A stretch of DNA of 64,000 nucleotides, taken from assembly GCA_949128115.1 (NCBI GenBank), contig OX421963.1, positions 40,779,979 to 40,843,978 of the forward strand, in the 5' to 3' direction. This document shows, piece by piece, positions 35,561-45,766 of the stretch. Every line of letters starts with the position of its first letter. Positions within the stretch are counted from its first letter, which is position 1. A program made the position numbers and the translations under genes. Source of the stretch: Anaspis maculata. Lineage: Eukaryota > Arthropoda > Insecta > Coleoptera > Scraptiidae. The notes below the pieces were generated by a model that was not told the origin of the DNA, did no database searches, and was given only the letters and a program-made list of their open reading frames with translations.

Positions 35561-36124
35561 GTCATTTAAAATGAAGTCATCAACTGAGGAAGGTTATTTT
35601 TGCATTCAGATTATTGCCTATGACCATTATCACCCATGCCAATTGATTTCCCACTCATCCAATAAGCGACGAATCCAAGATGGCGGCCAAGAGAGAAAGA
35701 AATGTTAGCTGTCATATTTTCGAAGATAGTAGGCGAGATCGATGGCAGCACATGGCATGTTATTCTTTACTTCATCCTTTGTTGAACTGTCATATTTCAT
35801 CCTATTATCCAGCAAAATCACTGATTTATTGAAAAATGGTTATTTCCATGGAACTAACAAATAATTTCAGGATTTTCCAGAAAGGGCTGAAGATACTAAA
35901 ACGCGGTTGATTTCAGCTTAACAAGCATTGAATTGTGAATCTACTTGGTGATTTTCATGAATCCAACTCTTTTGGTTGAGGAGTTGGAATTTTTGCATTT
36001 TTGAGCACCTGTATACACTGGAAAAATTAACTAGAAATAGCAATATTAAAATAACAGTTTTAAACCAATTCAAACGCCAGCCACTGTGACCTGAGCTGAG
36101 CAGTCTACACAAACATTGAAAATA
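35561..36124. other. No recognised feature
   Basis: Spacer with no element ends recognised except the AAGATGGCGGC motif at 35678-35688. Confidence 0.4.
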
Positions 36125-36246
36125 CGGGGTGTTTTTTTTTTAATCATGAATCAGGGCAGGCGATGCTCCAGCCGGAAACAGCCTCATTCCCCTGCATTCG
36201 GCCAGGGCACAGCCTGCCCTATTTCGCAATTTGAAAAAACACCCGG
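36125..36246. mobile_element. MITE, about 122 bp
   Basis: The ends CGGGGTGTTTTTTTTTTAAT and its imperfect complement (AAAAAACACCCGG at about 36234-36246), and further inside AATCAGGGCAGGC against GCCTGCCCTATT, form inverted arms of about 40 bp around a 45-bp loop. No coding sequence. Confidence 0.75.
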
Positions 36247-36305
36247 TGGTATTAGTAGAATTCTTTCCATTATTACTAAATAGAAAACTTTGAAATGCAA
36301 TATAT

Positions 36306-36600
36306 TGTTACGTATTTGGCGTACGGATTCGAATATGATTAAGACGATCGTTTCAAAACACACACTGTTTATTAGTGCGTACTACAATAAATACACGCCA
36401 ACAATTATTAACTTAGGAATATCGCTGTGATTACTACTCGCTTTTAATCCACTCGCTATCACTCCGTATTCCAATGCATAACTGCTCGTGAGGCGACGAT
36501 TGATGCCTTATAAAGGTCCAACTAGTTCATCTCGAATGTTCCATGCATTCTCCAGCAGTTTCCATAGTGACCCGACATACGGTTCCCATACGACTCTCGA
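36306..36600 (-). mobile_element. LTR-like segment (possible solo LTR)
   Basis: On the minus strand this reads with a TATA-box-like CCTTTATAAGGC (about 36505-36516), an AATAAA signal (complement at about 36368-36373) 130-140 bp downstream, and a 3' terminus GTAACA (complement TGTTAC at 36306-36311), as in a retroviral-type LTR beginning TGT and ending ACA. The 5' end is not located: TGTCGGGTCAC (complement at about 36570-36580) and TGTGCAAG (about 36608-36615) are candidates. No matching second LTR, primer site or polypurine tract was found. It has the same orientation as the gypsy remnant at 42830-44330, but I cannot link them. Confidence 0.4.
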
Positions 36601-36769
36601 AAAATCTTGCACATTATCCGTATAATTCTGCCGTGCTCTAGAACCGGCGCCTCCGCCAAAATGAACAGATGTGTCTTGATCGAGCGTTGAATAAGGTCCC
36701 CAATGTCAAGTCATCGCCTATACTTCTGGAGATGTCCAGAGCTCCGCACTTGTATCTACAACGTGACCT

Positions 36770-37690
36770 AAAAAACTGCTCAACAACTGGAATGACGGTA
36801 TCGAAAATTTTGCCCTTTTTCAAATTGACGTAACTTTGGATTGACACAGCCGATTTTGAATTGGTTTTCACAGTTTTTTTAGATCCCTCTCCCGGCAATC
36901 CATCTCATTGACAAGATTTTGTTTTCAATTCCAATTAATTTTTTTACGGAGTGGAATGTAAAACATTGCAAAATTGTGCTAAGTTCCACCGATCCCTGTT
37001 TCTGTGTAATTTTTTTTTCGGATTCTAATGAATTATTCATGAAGCCTGATGTCTAATCTCGAAGCAGTTTTTGAATTCCACAGATCAGAAGTCCAACACT
37101 GACGATATGATTTTTTACTTTCTCGACCCACCACCCAACGAGGAGGGAAAGTATTGTTAACGTGCTGAAAATTGTTTTCGAGATTTCGACGGATATATTC
37201 GTTTTGAGGTCCCCTATGACGACTTAGACCATTTCCAACGAGTAGACCCAATTTCAAAATCGACACGGTTCAGGTTTCCCGACGGTAATTTTCTCAAACT
37301 GGAATTTGTACATTCCGTGAATTTGAAAAAAAACTGCAGTGCAAACTTCGACATGCGATGAGCGCGTGGATGAGCCCCACGAAATATTCGCTCTAGGTGC
37401 AAACATGCTGGAGATAAAAGTTGGAGAAAAGATTGAATTAACCTTTAGAGGGAAAATTTTCAAAATCAGACGCACGGTTTTCGAGTTTTCCTCTTTGGAA
37501 AAACTGCAAATTTCCCAACTTTTTATCAGGTTAAACAGGTTTTGGTGGGTCGGAAAATAAAAAAAAATCATATCGCCATTGCTGGACTTCTGATCCAGGT
37601 TACGTCAATACAAAATTACGTCATTTTGAAAAAGGGCAAAATTTTCGATATCGTCATTTCAGTTGTTGAGCACTTTAGATGGAAGAATCT
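36770..37690. repeat. Palindrome P4
   Basis: Left arm landmarks CTCAACAACTGGAATGACGG and TATCGAAAATTTTGCCCTTT (36778-36820) are inverted at 37628-37672; AGAAGTCCAACACTGACGATATGATTTTTTA (37088-37118) is inverted at 37560-37592. The left arm holds an extra 230 bp (36850-37080) absent from the right. The interior contains repeat S (about 37236-37395) in inverted orientation to the copy at 6590-6745. Frames inside are short and unrecognised. Confidence 0.7.
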
Positions 37691-38930
37691 AGAAAGATCG
37701 CGTGTTTACCAGAATGCACGGGATCGCCGCTCGTAACAATATCAGGTACGGAATATTTTTTGTAAATAGGAAAACACCGTCCACCGTGCATGATTATTAT
37801 GCGGATGTTCGACTTATGGCTAGACGGCATTTGACTTTTTAGGCAATGATAGATATTATAACCAGAAGTAATTGTGAACTCGACCATGTTTAGTTTAGTT
37901 TATGCTCTACAATGATGACTATGCCTGAGGTATTTTACAATCTTTGAGTGTCTTTCATGATACAAAATTTTTTGGAGCAACATCATTAGGTACATCCGAC
38001 TGGTTCCCGAAATTGAGCCACCATCTTAGCTACCTAGTACTTATACGGCACAATAAGCTAATGTTCAAGTACAGAGAACGACTCAAAACTCAGTACTTCC
38101 TTTTCGTTTTGTACTTACCTAAAGATAGTAGAAAGTGATGGAGATGAGTTGTCCTGCTTTGAATGTTTTATCCCAGCGTTATGGTGTTGTTTTTCATAAT
38201 TCAATTTGGAAAACCTATAAAATCTTCAATTTCACTCTTTCATCTTCTGATTGCAGAAATGCAAAAGAGGGTTGGGTCGGGCCTTGCACACCACGGTTGC
38301 GGAAAGAACAGGAGAGAAGACTAATAGACTCCTGCGAAGCCTGTAGAAAATTACACTACTTAATCAATTACAAGATGACTATCAATCAATCTCCAACTCT
38401 CATCGGTCGGACTATTGCTGGATTGCTGGACCGACCGTGACTTCATATCTCATGTTTAGATCATGATGAAATGCCCTACAACACGATAGGCATAAGATAG
38501 CTGCATCACAGTGGACCGTTTTCGTGCAAGAGATGCAGCTTGGCTAGCTTGAAGCTTGCTGCTTGTGTATGCTCCCTGTTAACTTTCCTGAACCATTATT
38601 AATAATCTGTGATGGTCGATGAATAAAAACGGTGCTGCATGTATACTTGCATCATCATTAATATTACCCTGCACATGCACATCACATCCTCCCAATTTCA
38701 CTATATACCTACACCCACTCGATTTTGTCGCCGATGGCAGTTTGACAAACATCTAGCGCGGAGATGTTTTCAATTTTCCATCATCCAAGTGAAGCTATAG
38801 GGCACAGGCACAGTATTTACGTTATTTTCCGTATAGGTACACTACCAGTACCATACAAATTCCGCTACCGTGGCATAGCAGCGTAGCTCTATGTACTATG
38901 TAGTAAAAAGAATTGCCGACAGGGTGAGTC
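37691..38930. other. No recognised feature
   Basis: The longest frame is 101 codons (38135-38440, plus), which has a TTGCAG acceptor-like string inside it (38254-38259) but no motif I know. No repeat ends recognised. Confidence 0.4.
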
Positions 38931-39105
38931 ACGAATTTTGTGCTCCGTATTCTTCAAAAGGGCCTGAAAAAAGTTGGTTACCAAGGTTCCTGAACTGTTA
39001 TACAGCAACCAGTTGTTATACGAATAGTTTCAATAGGAATCTTTCTGGCGTGTATTTTTGAAAAAACTGGGTCTTCAAAATCTATGAACTATGACTCACC
39101 CTGTA
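38931..39105. mobile_element. MITE with CAGGGTGAGTCA ends, 175 bp
   Basis: The left end CAGGGTGAGTCACGAATTTT and the right end, complement of CAGGGTGAGTCATAGTTCAT, share a 14-bp inverted terminus with TA after the right end (39106-39107) and GA before the left. The interior also pairs partly (CTTCAAAAGGGCCTG against the complement of TTTTTTGAAG-type sequence). No coding sequence. Confidence 0.7.
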
Positions 39106-39186
39106 TAATAAATAAAAGTTCAAAACATATTCAACGGTTGAAAAAAAGTTCAGTGTGATGTCTGTGGATGTGGTGCCTATGTTTGT

Positions 39187-39311
39187 ACCGTATGATCAAA
39201 AACTTTCTTACTCAAGGGGGGCTGTGGCCTGGCCAAAATCAGCCTCGTTTGCCTGCCAGTAAACAGGACCACAGCCTCCCTTAGTAAGAAAGTTTTTCAT
39301 CATACGGTACC
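39187..39311. mobile_element. Hairpin MITE, 125 bp
   Basis: Inverted arms of about 45 bp: ACCGTATGATCAAAAACTTT then CTTACTCAAGGGGGGCTGTGG at the left, and their complements at the right, with few mismatches. The loop is about 35 bp and itself contains CTGGCCAAAATCAGCCTCG. This would form a very stable hairpin. Confidence 0.8.
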
Positions 39312-39668
39312 TATTTATATGAATTTTAATCTGACGTCATAACTGCCGAGTCGTTGATTCAACAGATTTCATTGGATTGAAATTTTGGTGTTTAGGCATT
39401 GTTTCATCGGAGTTTCACCGATGACATTTCATTTGACATTTCTGACAGTGATGATGGTCTTGAAAAGACATTCCTTGCTGTGACCCACATGATGGTGTGC
39501 TGCGGCTCTACCATGAGGAATTTTTCAGAAATAAGGGACAAACCGACACCAGAACAAAGGTCTTCCAGTACTTCACAGTTTATATTAAAAAACAATCTGA
39601 TACAAACCTAGTTTCCAAAGTAGCTTGTAAAACTTCATTTATCCAGTGAATTAGATAAGATTAATATC
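39312..39668. other. No recognised feature
   Basis: A 70-codon plus-strand frame (39399-39611) is not recognisable. Contains CATTTCATTTGACATTTC-type short repeats only. Confidence 0.4.
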
Positions 39669-39908
39669 CAAAAGAGAAACAGATAAATTCTTGTGGCGTG
39701 GGTTTCTGCCAAATCTGTGCAGCTAAAGATGTAACAAAAAAATGAGTTATTCAAATCTGGGCTGGCAAGAGAATGAGGGTCTTTTTTGGAGAAAACATGA
39801 AAATTTTGAAGGAAAAAAAATAGACTTTTTCGAATTTTGAAATTTTAAAATGCTTATTGATTTTCATTCTAGATTTTAGATTTTTTTTTCAAGTCTCCTA
39901 CTCAACTG
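39669..39908 (+). mobile_element. MITE family A, copy A4 (truncated both ends)
   Basis: Aligned with A2 (45006-45301): GTGGCGTG.GTTTCTGCCAAATCTG, AATCTGGGCTGGCAAGAGAATGAG and TCAAGTCTCCTACTC.ACTGGT match in order. Both termini with the GGACGG motif are absent. It abuts a terminal fragment of the P1 family (39912-40090) almost without a gap. Confidence 0.7.
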
Positions 39909-39911
39909 GTC

Positions 39912-40090
39912 CTGAAATCAGAATTTTTAGTTTTTTCGTGATAAATCGGGAACCAATCAAAATATTCAAAGTTTCTTTTCAGATTCTCGATTGCCACAAA
40001 AATGCGCAACTTTTTTCCAATCTAACCGACCTCGTATCTCTTACCGTTTTCAAGATACCAATGGTGAGCATCGAAATTTTCACCACCCTG
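39912..40090. repeat. Terminal fragment of the P1 palindrome family
   Basis: Matches the last 180 bp of the right arm of P1 (15250-15425) with few differences, ending in the same CACCACCCTG followed by TA. Only one terminus is present. It shows that the P1 family is dispersed and that the 8949-15425 copy is not a unique event. The sharp junction with MITE A4 may mark a deletion or an insertion of one into the other. Confidence 0.8.
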
Positions 40091-40385
40091 TATACTGAAT
40101 AGTACACGTCACAGGGATGTATGCTTCTAACATGGAACAGGTGGGGATGAGCTTACCACAAAGCAAAAAATCGTTTGAGAACTACTTTCTTCGAGCAAGA
40201 GATAGTTTTTTCACTAAATATTTCAAGTACACGACTGATTTATTTGTCAATAATGAAAATATGATGGATCTAGTACCGATTTCAGGCATTTTTTGTGGTT
40301 AATCGCCTAGCATCTAGCAGAAAAAAGTTCAGGTAATCTGCAATCAGCCTTGATCGCTAATCTTTCTTGTGGTGCTAAGTAATAC
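40091..40385. other. No recognised feature
   Basis: Spacer with an unrecognised 61-codon frame (40117-40302). Confidence 0.4.
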
Positions 40386-41090
40386 AGGGTTACTCAAAAG
40401 TCCAGAACAAAATTAATAATTTTTTGCCATATTTTTTTTTGGAAAAAAAAAGGCTCGAATGGGGTCGATTTTTTAAAAAGGGGAAGCCGTTTTTGCATGA
40501 CACGTGTCCTGATCTACCGTCAACCCCTTGACACCTAGCCACCTTTAGTATATTTTTTAAATGCCACCCTACGACTTAGGGAGAGCTCTCGTTGGAAAGC
40601 TTGTCGAAAACTGTATCTAGATCTACCATTGAAAATAAGATCGAACGCTTCACCCTGAAGTTTTGAGGAACCCCAGGGTTACTCAAAAGTCTGGAACAAA
40701 ATTCATAATTTTTTACCATATTTTTTTGGAAGAAAACGCTCGTACAGGTCCATTTTTGGAAACGGTAAGTCGTTTTTTCATGATACGTGTCATGATCTAC
40801 CGTCAACCCCTCAACCCCAGCCACCCTTGGTATTTTTTTTTAATCGCATCCTATGGCTTGTTGGAAAGCTTGTCAAAAACTGTATTTAGATCCACCATTG
40901 AAAATGGCTTTCCACTGAGCCCCCACAAGTACCCCCCCCCCTCCCGGTGCGATTTCAAAAAATACTAGAGGTGGCTGGGGGTTGAGGGATTGACGGTGGA
41001 TCATGACACTTATCATGGAGAAAGGACTTATCGTTTTCAAAAATCGACTTGTTCGAGCATCTTTTTCGGAAAAAATATGATTATGAATTT

Positions 41091-41514
41091 ACACACATCA
41101 AAAGAATCTAGGGGACAAACAAATTCAGACGATTCCTAAAATCATCATAACTTCTGATTTCCGTGATCGATTTTATATCGATCTTCAGTGTTCGATAGCC
41201 CAATCTTTCGTCTCCATGCCTTGATCACGTCAAATACGACCAATGTTGATTAAGGTTGCTACAGGGTGATCAATGGAATAGTGTAAAATCGCGCTCGTAC
41301 TGAACTTTCGGCAATTTTACACTGTTCCATTGATCACCCTGTAGAAACTTTATAAAACATTGTTCGTATACGACGTGATCAAAACATGAAAACGAAGGTA
41401 TGGGCTATTGAACACTGAAAACAGATATGAAATCGCTGACGGCAATCAAAATTCATATGATGATTTTAGAAATCGTCTGAATTTGCTTGTCCCCTAGATT
41501 CTTTTGATGTGTGT
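41091..41514. mobile_element. Inner palindrome of Q, 424 bp
   Basis: The ends ACACACATCAAAAGAATCTA and its complement bound arms of about 165 bp each (41091-41258 and 41345-41514) with few mismatches. It interrupts the right arm of Q, where AATTT and AGTTCCGGAC are continuous in the left arm, and it is itself split by an 81-bp element at its centre. Confidence 0.8.
41262..41342. mobile_element. Innermost mini-hairpin element, 81 bp
   Basis: CAGGGTGATCAATGGAATAG and its near-complement, flanked by TA on both sides, with inverted ends of about 29 bp around a 23-bp loop. The TA flanks and CAGGGTG start repeat the pattern of P1 and of the MITE at 38931-39105, pointing to a shared TA-targeting transposase type. 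Confidence 0.7.
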
Positions 41515-41542
41515 AGTTCCGGACTTTTGAATAACCCTGTAT

Positions 41543-42829
41543 AATATAGCTATGTAATATACCTCTGTAGTTTCCAACTGTTATAAAAAAAAATGGGAAT
41601 TCCCTATTCGACACTTTCGTCCTTTCATATTTTCCCTATTTATACCCGTCTCTTACTTCCTGCTACGGACGATGACCATTCTTAAGGCATTAAAATCTTT
41701 TGGGCGTAAATAATCACTCATCTTTCACCTTCATACTCTATAACTACAAGCCATAATGCCCGAAAGTTGGCTTTATCTGTATTTTAACAAAAACCCATCC
41801 ATAACATTAACCATCAGATCGGACGAGAGCAAGCAGCAGGATAAGGAAACGACATTATAAAACCATAATTGGTATCTATTCGATAAGCATAACTAGATAG
41901 TACAAGAGAACATCAGATGGAGTGTGAAGATAAACACGGTGCGGCAAAAAGACGATAATATAATTGCCTTGTGGTGCAGCTTGCATCTGTAATTAACATT
42001 GACCTTATTGCACAGCTATAGTAGGCAGGTAAGTATAAGTAGTAGTAGTAGTAGAAAGGCCGGACTTGATTCTCGCACACAACTCCGCCTGAAAAATAAA
42101 TGTAACGAACGATAGTCCTGGATGAATTTCTCCAGCGAAAAGCTCTTCTTGTATGCTAAGACGGCAATATGAGATGGAAGACGAAGAGACCCCACAGCAG
42201 CAGAGGATCTGCAGACGCGCGGCGACAAATTAAAGCGATGAACTCTCTGGGGCTGGGCTGGCTCTAGTGGAGTCCGAGCCAATGTTGGCTGGAATAACAT
42301 TATGCTAGAGACCTCTGAAACGTGACCTTCGTCAATGCACAATGCTGAAAGTTTCGGCTTCGCGCTCTAAGCTCGAATAACATTGTTGGGATTTCTGAGT
42401 CGGCGGATACGTATTATACCCGCAACAAAAACTGCACTTTGCTGCGTTTTCTTCTCGCGCGCCATTCTTATATGTGTAGGTATTTCGGCCAGGACCGTCA
42501 GAATTGGCTACATTGTTGTCAACCTATAGGGTGAACTCCGTTCCCCTTTTTAAGAATAGGGCTCCTGAAGGGTGGTAGACCACCGGCTGTCATTGGAAGG
42601 GTTATACATCTCAACAGTCCTTGCTAGTCCTATATTATACTATCTAATGTTATGCGGAACAAGATAGCCGAGAAGATAGCTAACAACAATTAGATCAGTA
42701 TACCTAGTAGTCTAGAAAAAAACTACTTATTTAGAGCAATAGAGTCAGGTGTAGTAGGTAGGTACCTTATAGTACAGGAGCTTATGTAAGTAATTAAAAA
42801 GCATTCCGGGGAATTTTGAATAAAGGAGC
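41543..42829. other. No recognised feature
   Basis: A strong splice-donor-like CAGGTAAGTAT lies at 42027-42037, followed by AGTAGTAGTAGTAG, and a GC-richer patch at about 42160-42290. These could be the remains of a host exon or promoter, but no coding motif supports it. The minus-strand frame at 42016-42342 is unconvincing. Confidence 0.35.
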
Positions 42830-42839
42830 ATAGCGACTA

Positions 42840-43420
42840 TGTGGAATACATCGGAGAATGTTCGATCGATACGACAATCATCATACGTCGTTTACTGGCA
42901 AGTTTTCACACATGAGATTTCGCAGGACACTTCATCAAGTGCTCGAACGTTGCCGATGTATTCCAGAACCCAGAAGACATGATAGTGAACTTGTTAAATC
43001 TCTTTCTGGCGAATAATGGGGTGTTCTCTTTATCCTCGGAATGAAGTTCAACTTGCCAGTGAGCACACTTCAAGTCAAGCGTCGAAAATCATTTCGATCC
43101 AGAGAAGGCGGTCAAGGTGTCATCAATGCATAACAGAGGATTTTTTGGTAGCATCGTTGAGTTTTCGGTAGTCTACACAATAATGCGTACTGTCATCCTT
43201 TTTTATAAACTGAAACGACCTGTGATGACCACGGGCTCCTGAATTGTTCTACGACAGGTTCACCTGTTTCCTTCGGTAGCAAAAAAGGTACTTTCTTATG
43301 TGATTAATCGTGTCGCAAGTTCTTTCTCATCATTTGTCAAATGTTTCGAGTCGGCGGAGCACATCGACACTATTGCTTCTTCCAAACGCTTCGAGAATAG
43401 GGTCTCCGAAGTCTCCTCTA
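42840..43420 (-). pseudogene. Gypsy-type reverse transcriptase, broken
   Basis: Reverse transcriptase copies the element's RNA into DNA. In order on the minus strand one reads SPWSS (about 43219-43241), VDYRKLN (43156-43176), FSTLDLK (about 43079-43099) and ATFEHLM (about 42929-42958), all hallmarks of the gypsy RT fingers and palm, followed by a decayed Y-DD box (TATGATGAT in the minus strand, 42877-42885) in a shifted frame. At least one in-frame stop lies between VDYRKLN and STLDL, and frame changes occur before the Y-DD box. Upstream, a helix with LTNDEKELATRL fits the linker before RT. It cannot be functional. Confidence 0.75.
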
Positions 43421-43495
43421 CACAGGATAAGATTGGGATACACACTACCAGTTCACAGTTGCCTAGGGTCTCTTCGAGGGTCTCTTCTTGTCGTA

Positions 43496-43774
43496 TTATC
43501 TTGGATGTCTCATTCGGGTTTTTGACGTTTGGCGTTCAGCCATATTTTGGCTTTTTCCCTGTTGATCAATGTCTTCGTCAAAAGTATTCAAGTAGAAGTT
43601 GAACAAGGATTCAACATTATCGACGATATATCCTCCAGTCTGGTCGTTCAACGTTGCCCACACGTTTTTCTTGGATTGGCCCTCTACCCGCATCGTCTCC
43701 GTTGCCAGTAAAGGAAGTTCGTGAGAAGACTTCTTGGATGTTCTCAGCGCTACCTCACCATTTTCAGTCTTCAA
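43496..43774 (-). pseudogene. Gypsy pol pre-RT region, tentative
   Basis: A 92-codon frame between gag-like and RT pieces, on the same strand. It lacks a clear protease D-T/S-G motif. The order and spacing suggest the protease-to-RT linker, but I recognise no diagnostic residue, so the call depends on context alone. Confidence 0.35.
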
Positions 43775-43784
43775 CGTATCTAGT

Positions 43785-43860
43785 ACCTATCTACAACGTA
43801 TCTATCTACGTATCTATCTACTACAACGTATCTAGTATCTTCAACGTTCAATAGTACATA
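43785..43860. repeat. Simple repeat, CAACGTATCTATCTAC type
   Basis: Irregular tandem of CAACGTATCTA and GTATCTATCTAC units. It lies inside the gypsy remnant. Confidence 0.7.
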
Positions 43861-43920
43861 TAGTATATACATAGTTACATACGGTTGACAGACGCATAGT
43901 TACAATCATCGATTTTTCCA

Positions 43921-44330
43921 TCAAAGAGAGGCATGAGCAGAATCAGCACATCTCCTCGGCGATGAAGTCTCTTGAAATGCTGGCCAAGAGATCTGACCAA
44001 TAGCCTCGGCAGCAGCAACAAACTGCCTTGTGTAGGTTATCCATGGACTTTGTCCATCTTGATTCGGCAACTTATTCACTTGATGGACATCCACTGAAGT
44101 GACCATCGTATAGTGCTAGCGGCAGCTTCCTGGACCTGCTGTTACAGCTACATCATATTAGCTCCCATCGATTCCATTTTGTCTTTTATAGCTCTCTCAC
44201 AATGCCGTTGAAATGTCATGTTTGTTGCCCACAATCGTCATATTCTTTCTTCTTTCAGGCGCGTCCGTTCCAGTTTTTCTAGAAGAAACTTCAAGTTTTC
44301 ATTTTCTTTGATAGCTGTGCTCATTACTTT
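43921..44330 (-). pseudogene. Gypsy gag-like remnant
   Basis: The minus-strand frame at 43921-44106 contains LPNQDGQSPWITYTRQFVAA, which resembles the start of the gypsy capsid ('L..Y.G...W..Y..QFE..A'). Upstream on the same strand (about 44150-44330) lie stretches such as RAIKDKMESMGANM and ENLKFLLEKLERT with coiled-coil character, as in gag N-termini. Stops separate these pieces. The match is weaker than for the RT. Confidence 0.5.
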
Positions 44331-44432
44331 CCTATTCCCATATTTCTTCCGGAAGATTTTTCGAATCTTCTTCCTGTCCTTGTACGACTAGAAGATTTTT
44401 CAAATCATTTTTCTCTTCTAGGCACTGCTTAC

Positions 44433-44787
44433 GGACGGCATTTCCTATTATTTTTTCTTTAAACGTGAGTTTCATGGGAAGCAACGGAGTAGGAGAATCG
44501 AAAAAAAGAAGAATAATCTAAAATCAAGTATGAAAAAAAAATAGTATGTATTTGAAAAATTTTAAATTCGAAAAACTCGAATTTTTTTCCAAAATTTTCA
44601 TATATTTTTCGAAAAAAGACCCTCATTCTCTTGCCAGCCCGGATTTGACTTCCTTATTTTTTTGTTACATTTTTATCTGCACAGATCTGGCAGAAACTCA
44701 CGTCACAAGTATCTATTTCTTTCGCTTTCGCTTTGCAGCTAATCCGCAGTCTGTTTCAGCCATTTTTTATGCTAGAAAATGCCGTCC
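44433..44787 (-). mobile_element. MITE family A, copy A1 (355 bp)
   Basis: Termini GGACGGCATTTCCTA and AAAATGCCGTCC are inverted repeats, flanked by TTAC and TTAT (probable mutated TTAA). The body aligns over its length with A2 in opposite orientation: ACCCTCATTCTCTTGCCAGC and CGCAGTCTGTTTCAGCC match in both. No coding sequence. Confidence 0.8.
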
Positions 44788-45005
44788 TTATTATATTAAG
44801 TTCATCAGCTCCGCGATTATTCCGGCAAGCCTTCAATATACCAGGTTCCTCCGGCAATTGTAGAGATGTATCTTATTCGCTCGTGGAAGTCTCCAGCGAG
44901 TTGCGTAAAACTACAATTTACTTAATCGAGGACTTTTTTTTATGACTTCGGAGACATTTTCCAGTCTCAGACTTACGTTCTGCAGGAACGAAAATATAAC
45001 CTTAA

Positions 45006-45301
45006 GGACGGCATTTCCTAGCATAAAAAATGGCTGAAACAGACTGCGGATTAGCTGCAGAGCGAAAGAGAAACCAGATTCTTGTGGCGTGAGTTTCTGC
45101 CAAATCTGAGCATCTAAAAATGTAACAAAAAAATTAGTTGTTCAAATCTGGGCTGGCAAGAGAATGAGTTTTTTCGAAAAAAATATAATTTTTTTCAATT
45201 TTTAGACCTGATTTTAGATAACCCTTTTTTTTTCAAGTCTCCTACTCCACTGGTTTTCATGAAACTTACGTTTAAAGAAAAAACACCAGGAAATGCCGTC
45301 C
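45006..45301 (+). mobile_element. MITE family A, copy A2 (296 bp)
   Basis: Perfect-looking termini GGACGGCATTTCCT and AGGAAATGCCGTCC are flanked by TTAA on both sides (45002-45005 and 45302-45305). It is the best-preserved member and defines the family: 14-bp inverted ends and TTAA target as in piggyBac-like elements. The terminal motif differs from classical piggyBac ends (CCC...), so superfamily is open. The TTAA on the right is also the left flank of element B1. Confidence 0.85.
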
Positions 45302-45305
45302 TTAA

Positions 45306-45603
45306 GGACGGAGTTCAATTGGTAAAATCAGCGTTGCAAAATCAATCCGTCTGGGTTTATTCCTTGACGGATTTTCACCATTTTGGTCTCTTTCGAAACC
45401 TACAAGGATGTACTTTGGTTTGAGCCCATTGGCATTTCTAAAATCCAAAAATTAAAAAAAATGGATTTTGAAAATGCCAATGGGCCCAAACCAAAGTACA
45501 TCTTTGTAGCTTTCGAAAGAGACCAAAATGGTATGAATCCGTCAAGGAATAAACCCACACGGATTGATTTCGCAAAGCTTATTTTACCAATATGACTCCG
45601 TCC
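45306..45603. mobile_element. Palindromic MITE family B, copy B1 (298 bp)
   Basis: It starts GGACGGAGTTCAATTGGTAA and ends with the complement of GGACGGAGTCATATTGGTAA. The arms (about 45306-45445 and 45465-45603) are inverted copies nearly to the centre, including TTCCTTGACGGAT, ACCAAAATGG and AAAGTACATC with partners. It is flanked by TTAA on the left (shared with A2) and TCAA on the right. Same terminal GGACGG as family A but otherwise unrelated. No coding sequence. Confidence 0.85.
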
Positions 45604-45766
45604 TCAACTCTTGGAGAGAGCAAAACGTTGTTCCACATATTCGTGAGGTTTGGACCTTTCAGAACTCATCTTCGCTGTTTTAGCGAGCAAGAGGCCTCCA
45701 CGTTCCTATGTTATTATTTATGGACCTGCATCTTTTTCATAGGTCTTTCCCAGTGATCGAAGAAAT

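Larger units (their letters stand above)
40386..41541. mobile_element. Nested palindromic element Q (three layers)
   Basis: The left terminus CAGGGTTACTCAAAAGTCCAG occurs at about 40386 and again at 40676 (CAGGGTTACTCAAAAGTCTG), so the left arm is duplicated in tandem (period about 290 bp). The right arm (about 40960-41090 and 41515-41537) ends CTTTTGAATAACCCTG with TA flanks, and is split by the inner palindrome 41091-41514. Landmarks of the arm are ATCTACCGTCAACCCC, GGTGGCTGG and its complement. The two left units differ from each other at many positions. No coding sequence. Confidence 0.8.
42830..44330 (-). mobile_element. Ty3/Gypsy retrotransposon remnant
   Basis: Read on the minus strand, a gag-like piece, a linker region and a reverse transcriptase core follow one another in the order expected for gypsy gag-pol. 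The remnant is full of stops and frame changes. RNase H, integrase and LTRs are not visible next to it. A GTATCTATCTAC-type simple repeat (43785-43860) interrupts it between gag and the pre-RT region. Identification rests on RT motifs, which are clear. Confidence 0.7.

Noticed and set aside
35068..35708. Overlapping frames of 98 and 135 codons as a repeat protein
   Set aside because: They follow from a 120-bp tandem period divisible by three; both strands are open and no motif is present.
42016..42342. 108-codon minus-strand frame with a leucine-rich C-terminus
   Set aside because: The leucines come from a TAGTAG/CTACTA simple repeat; no motif and no relatives in the window.
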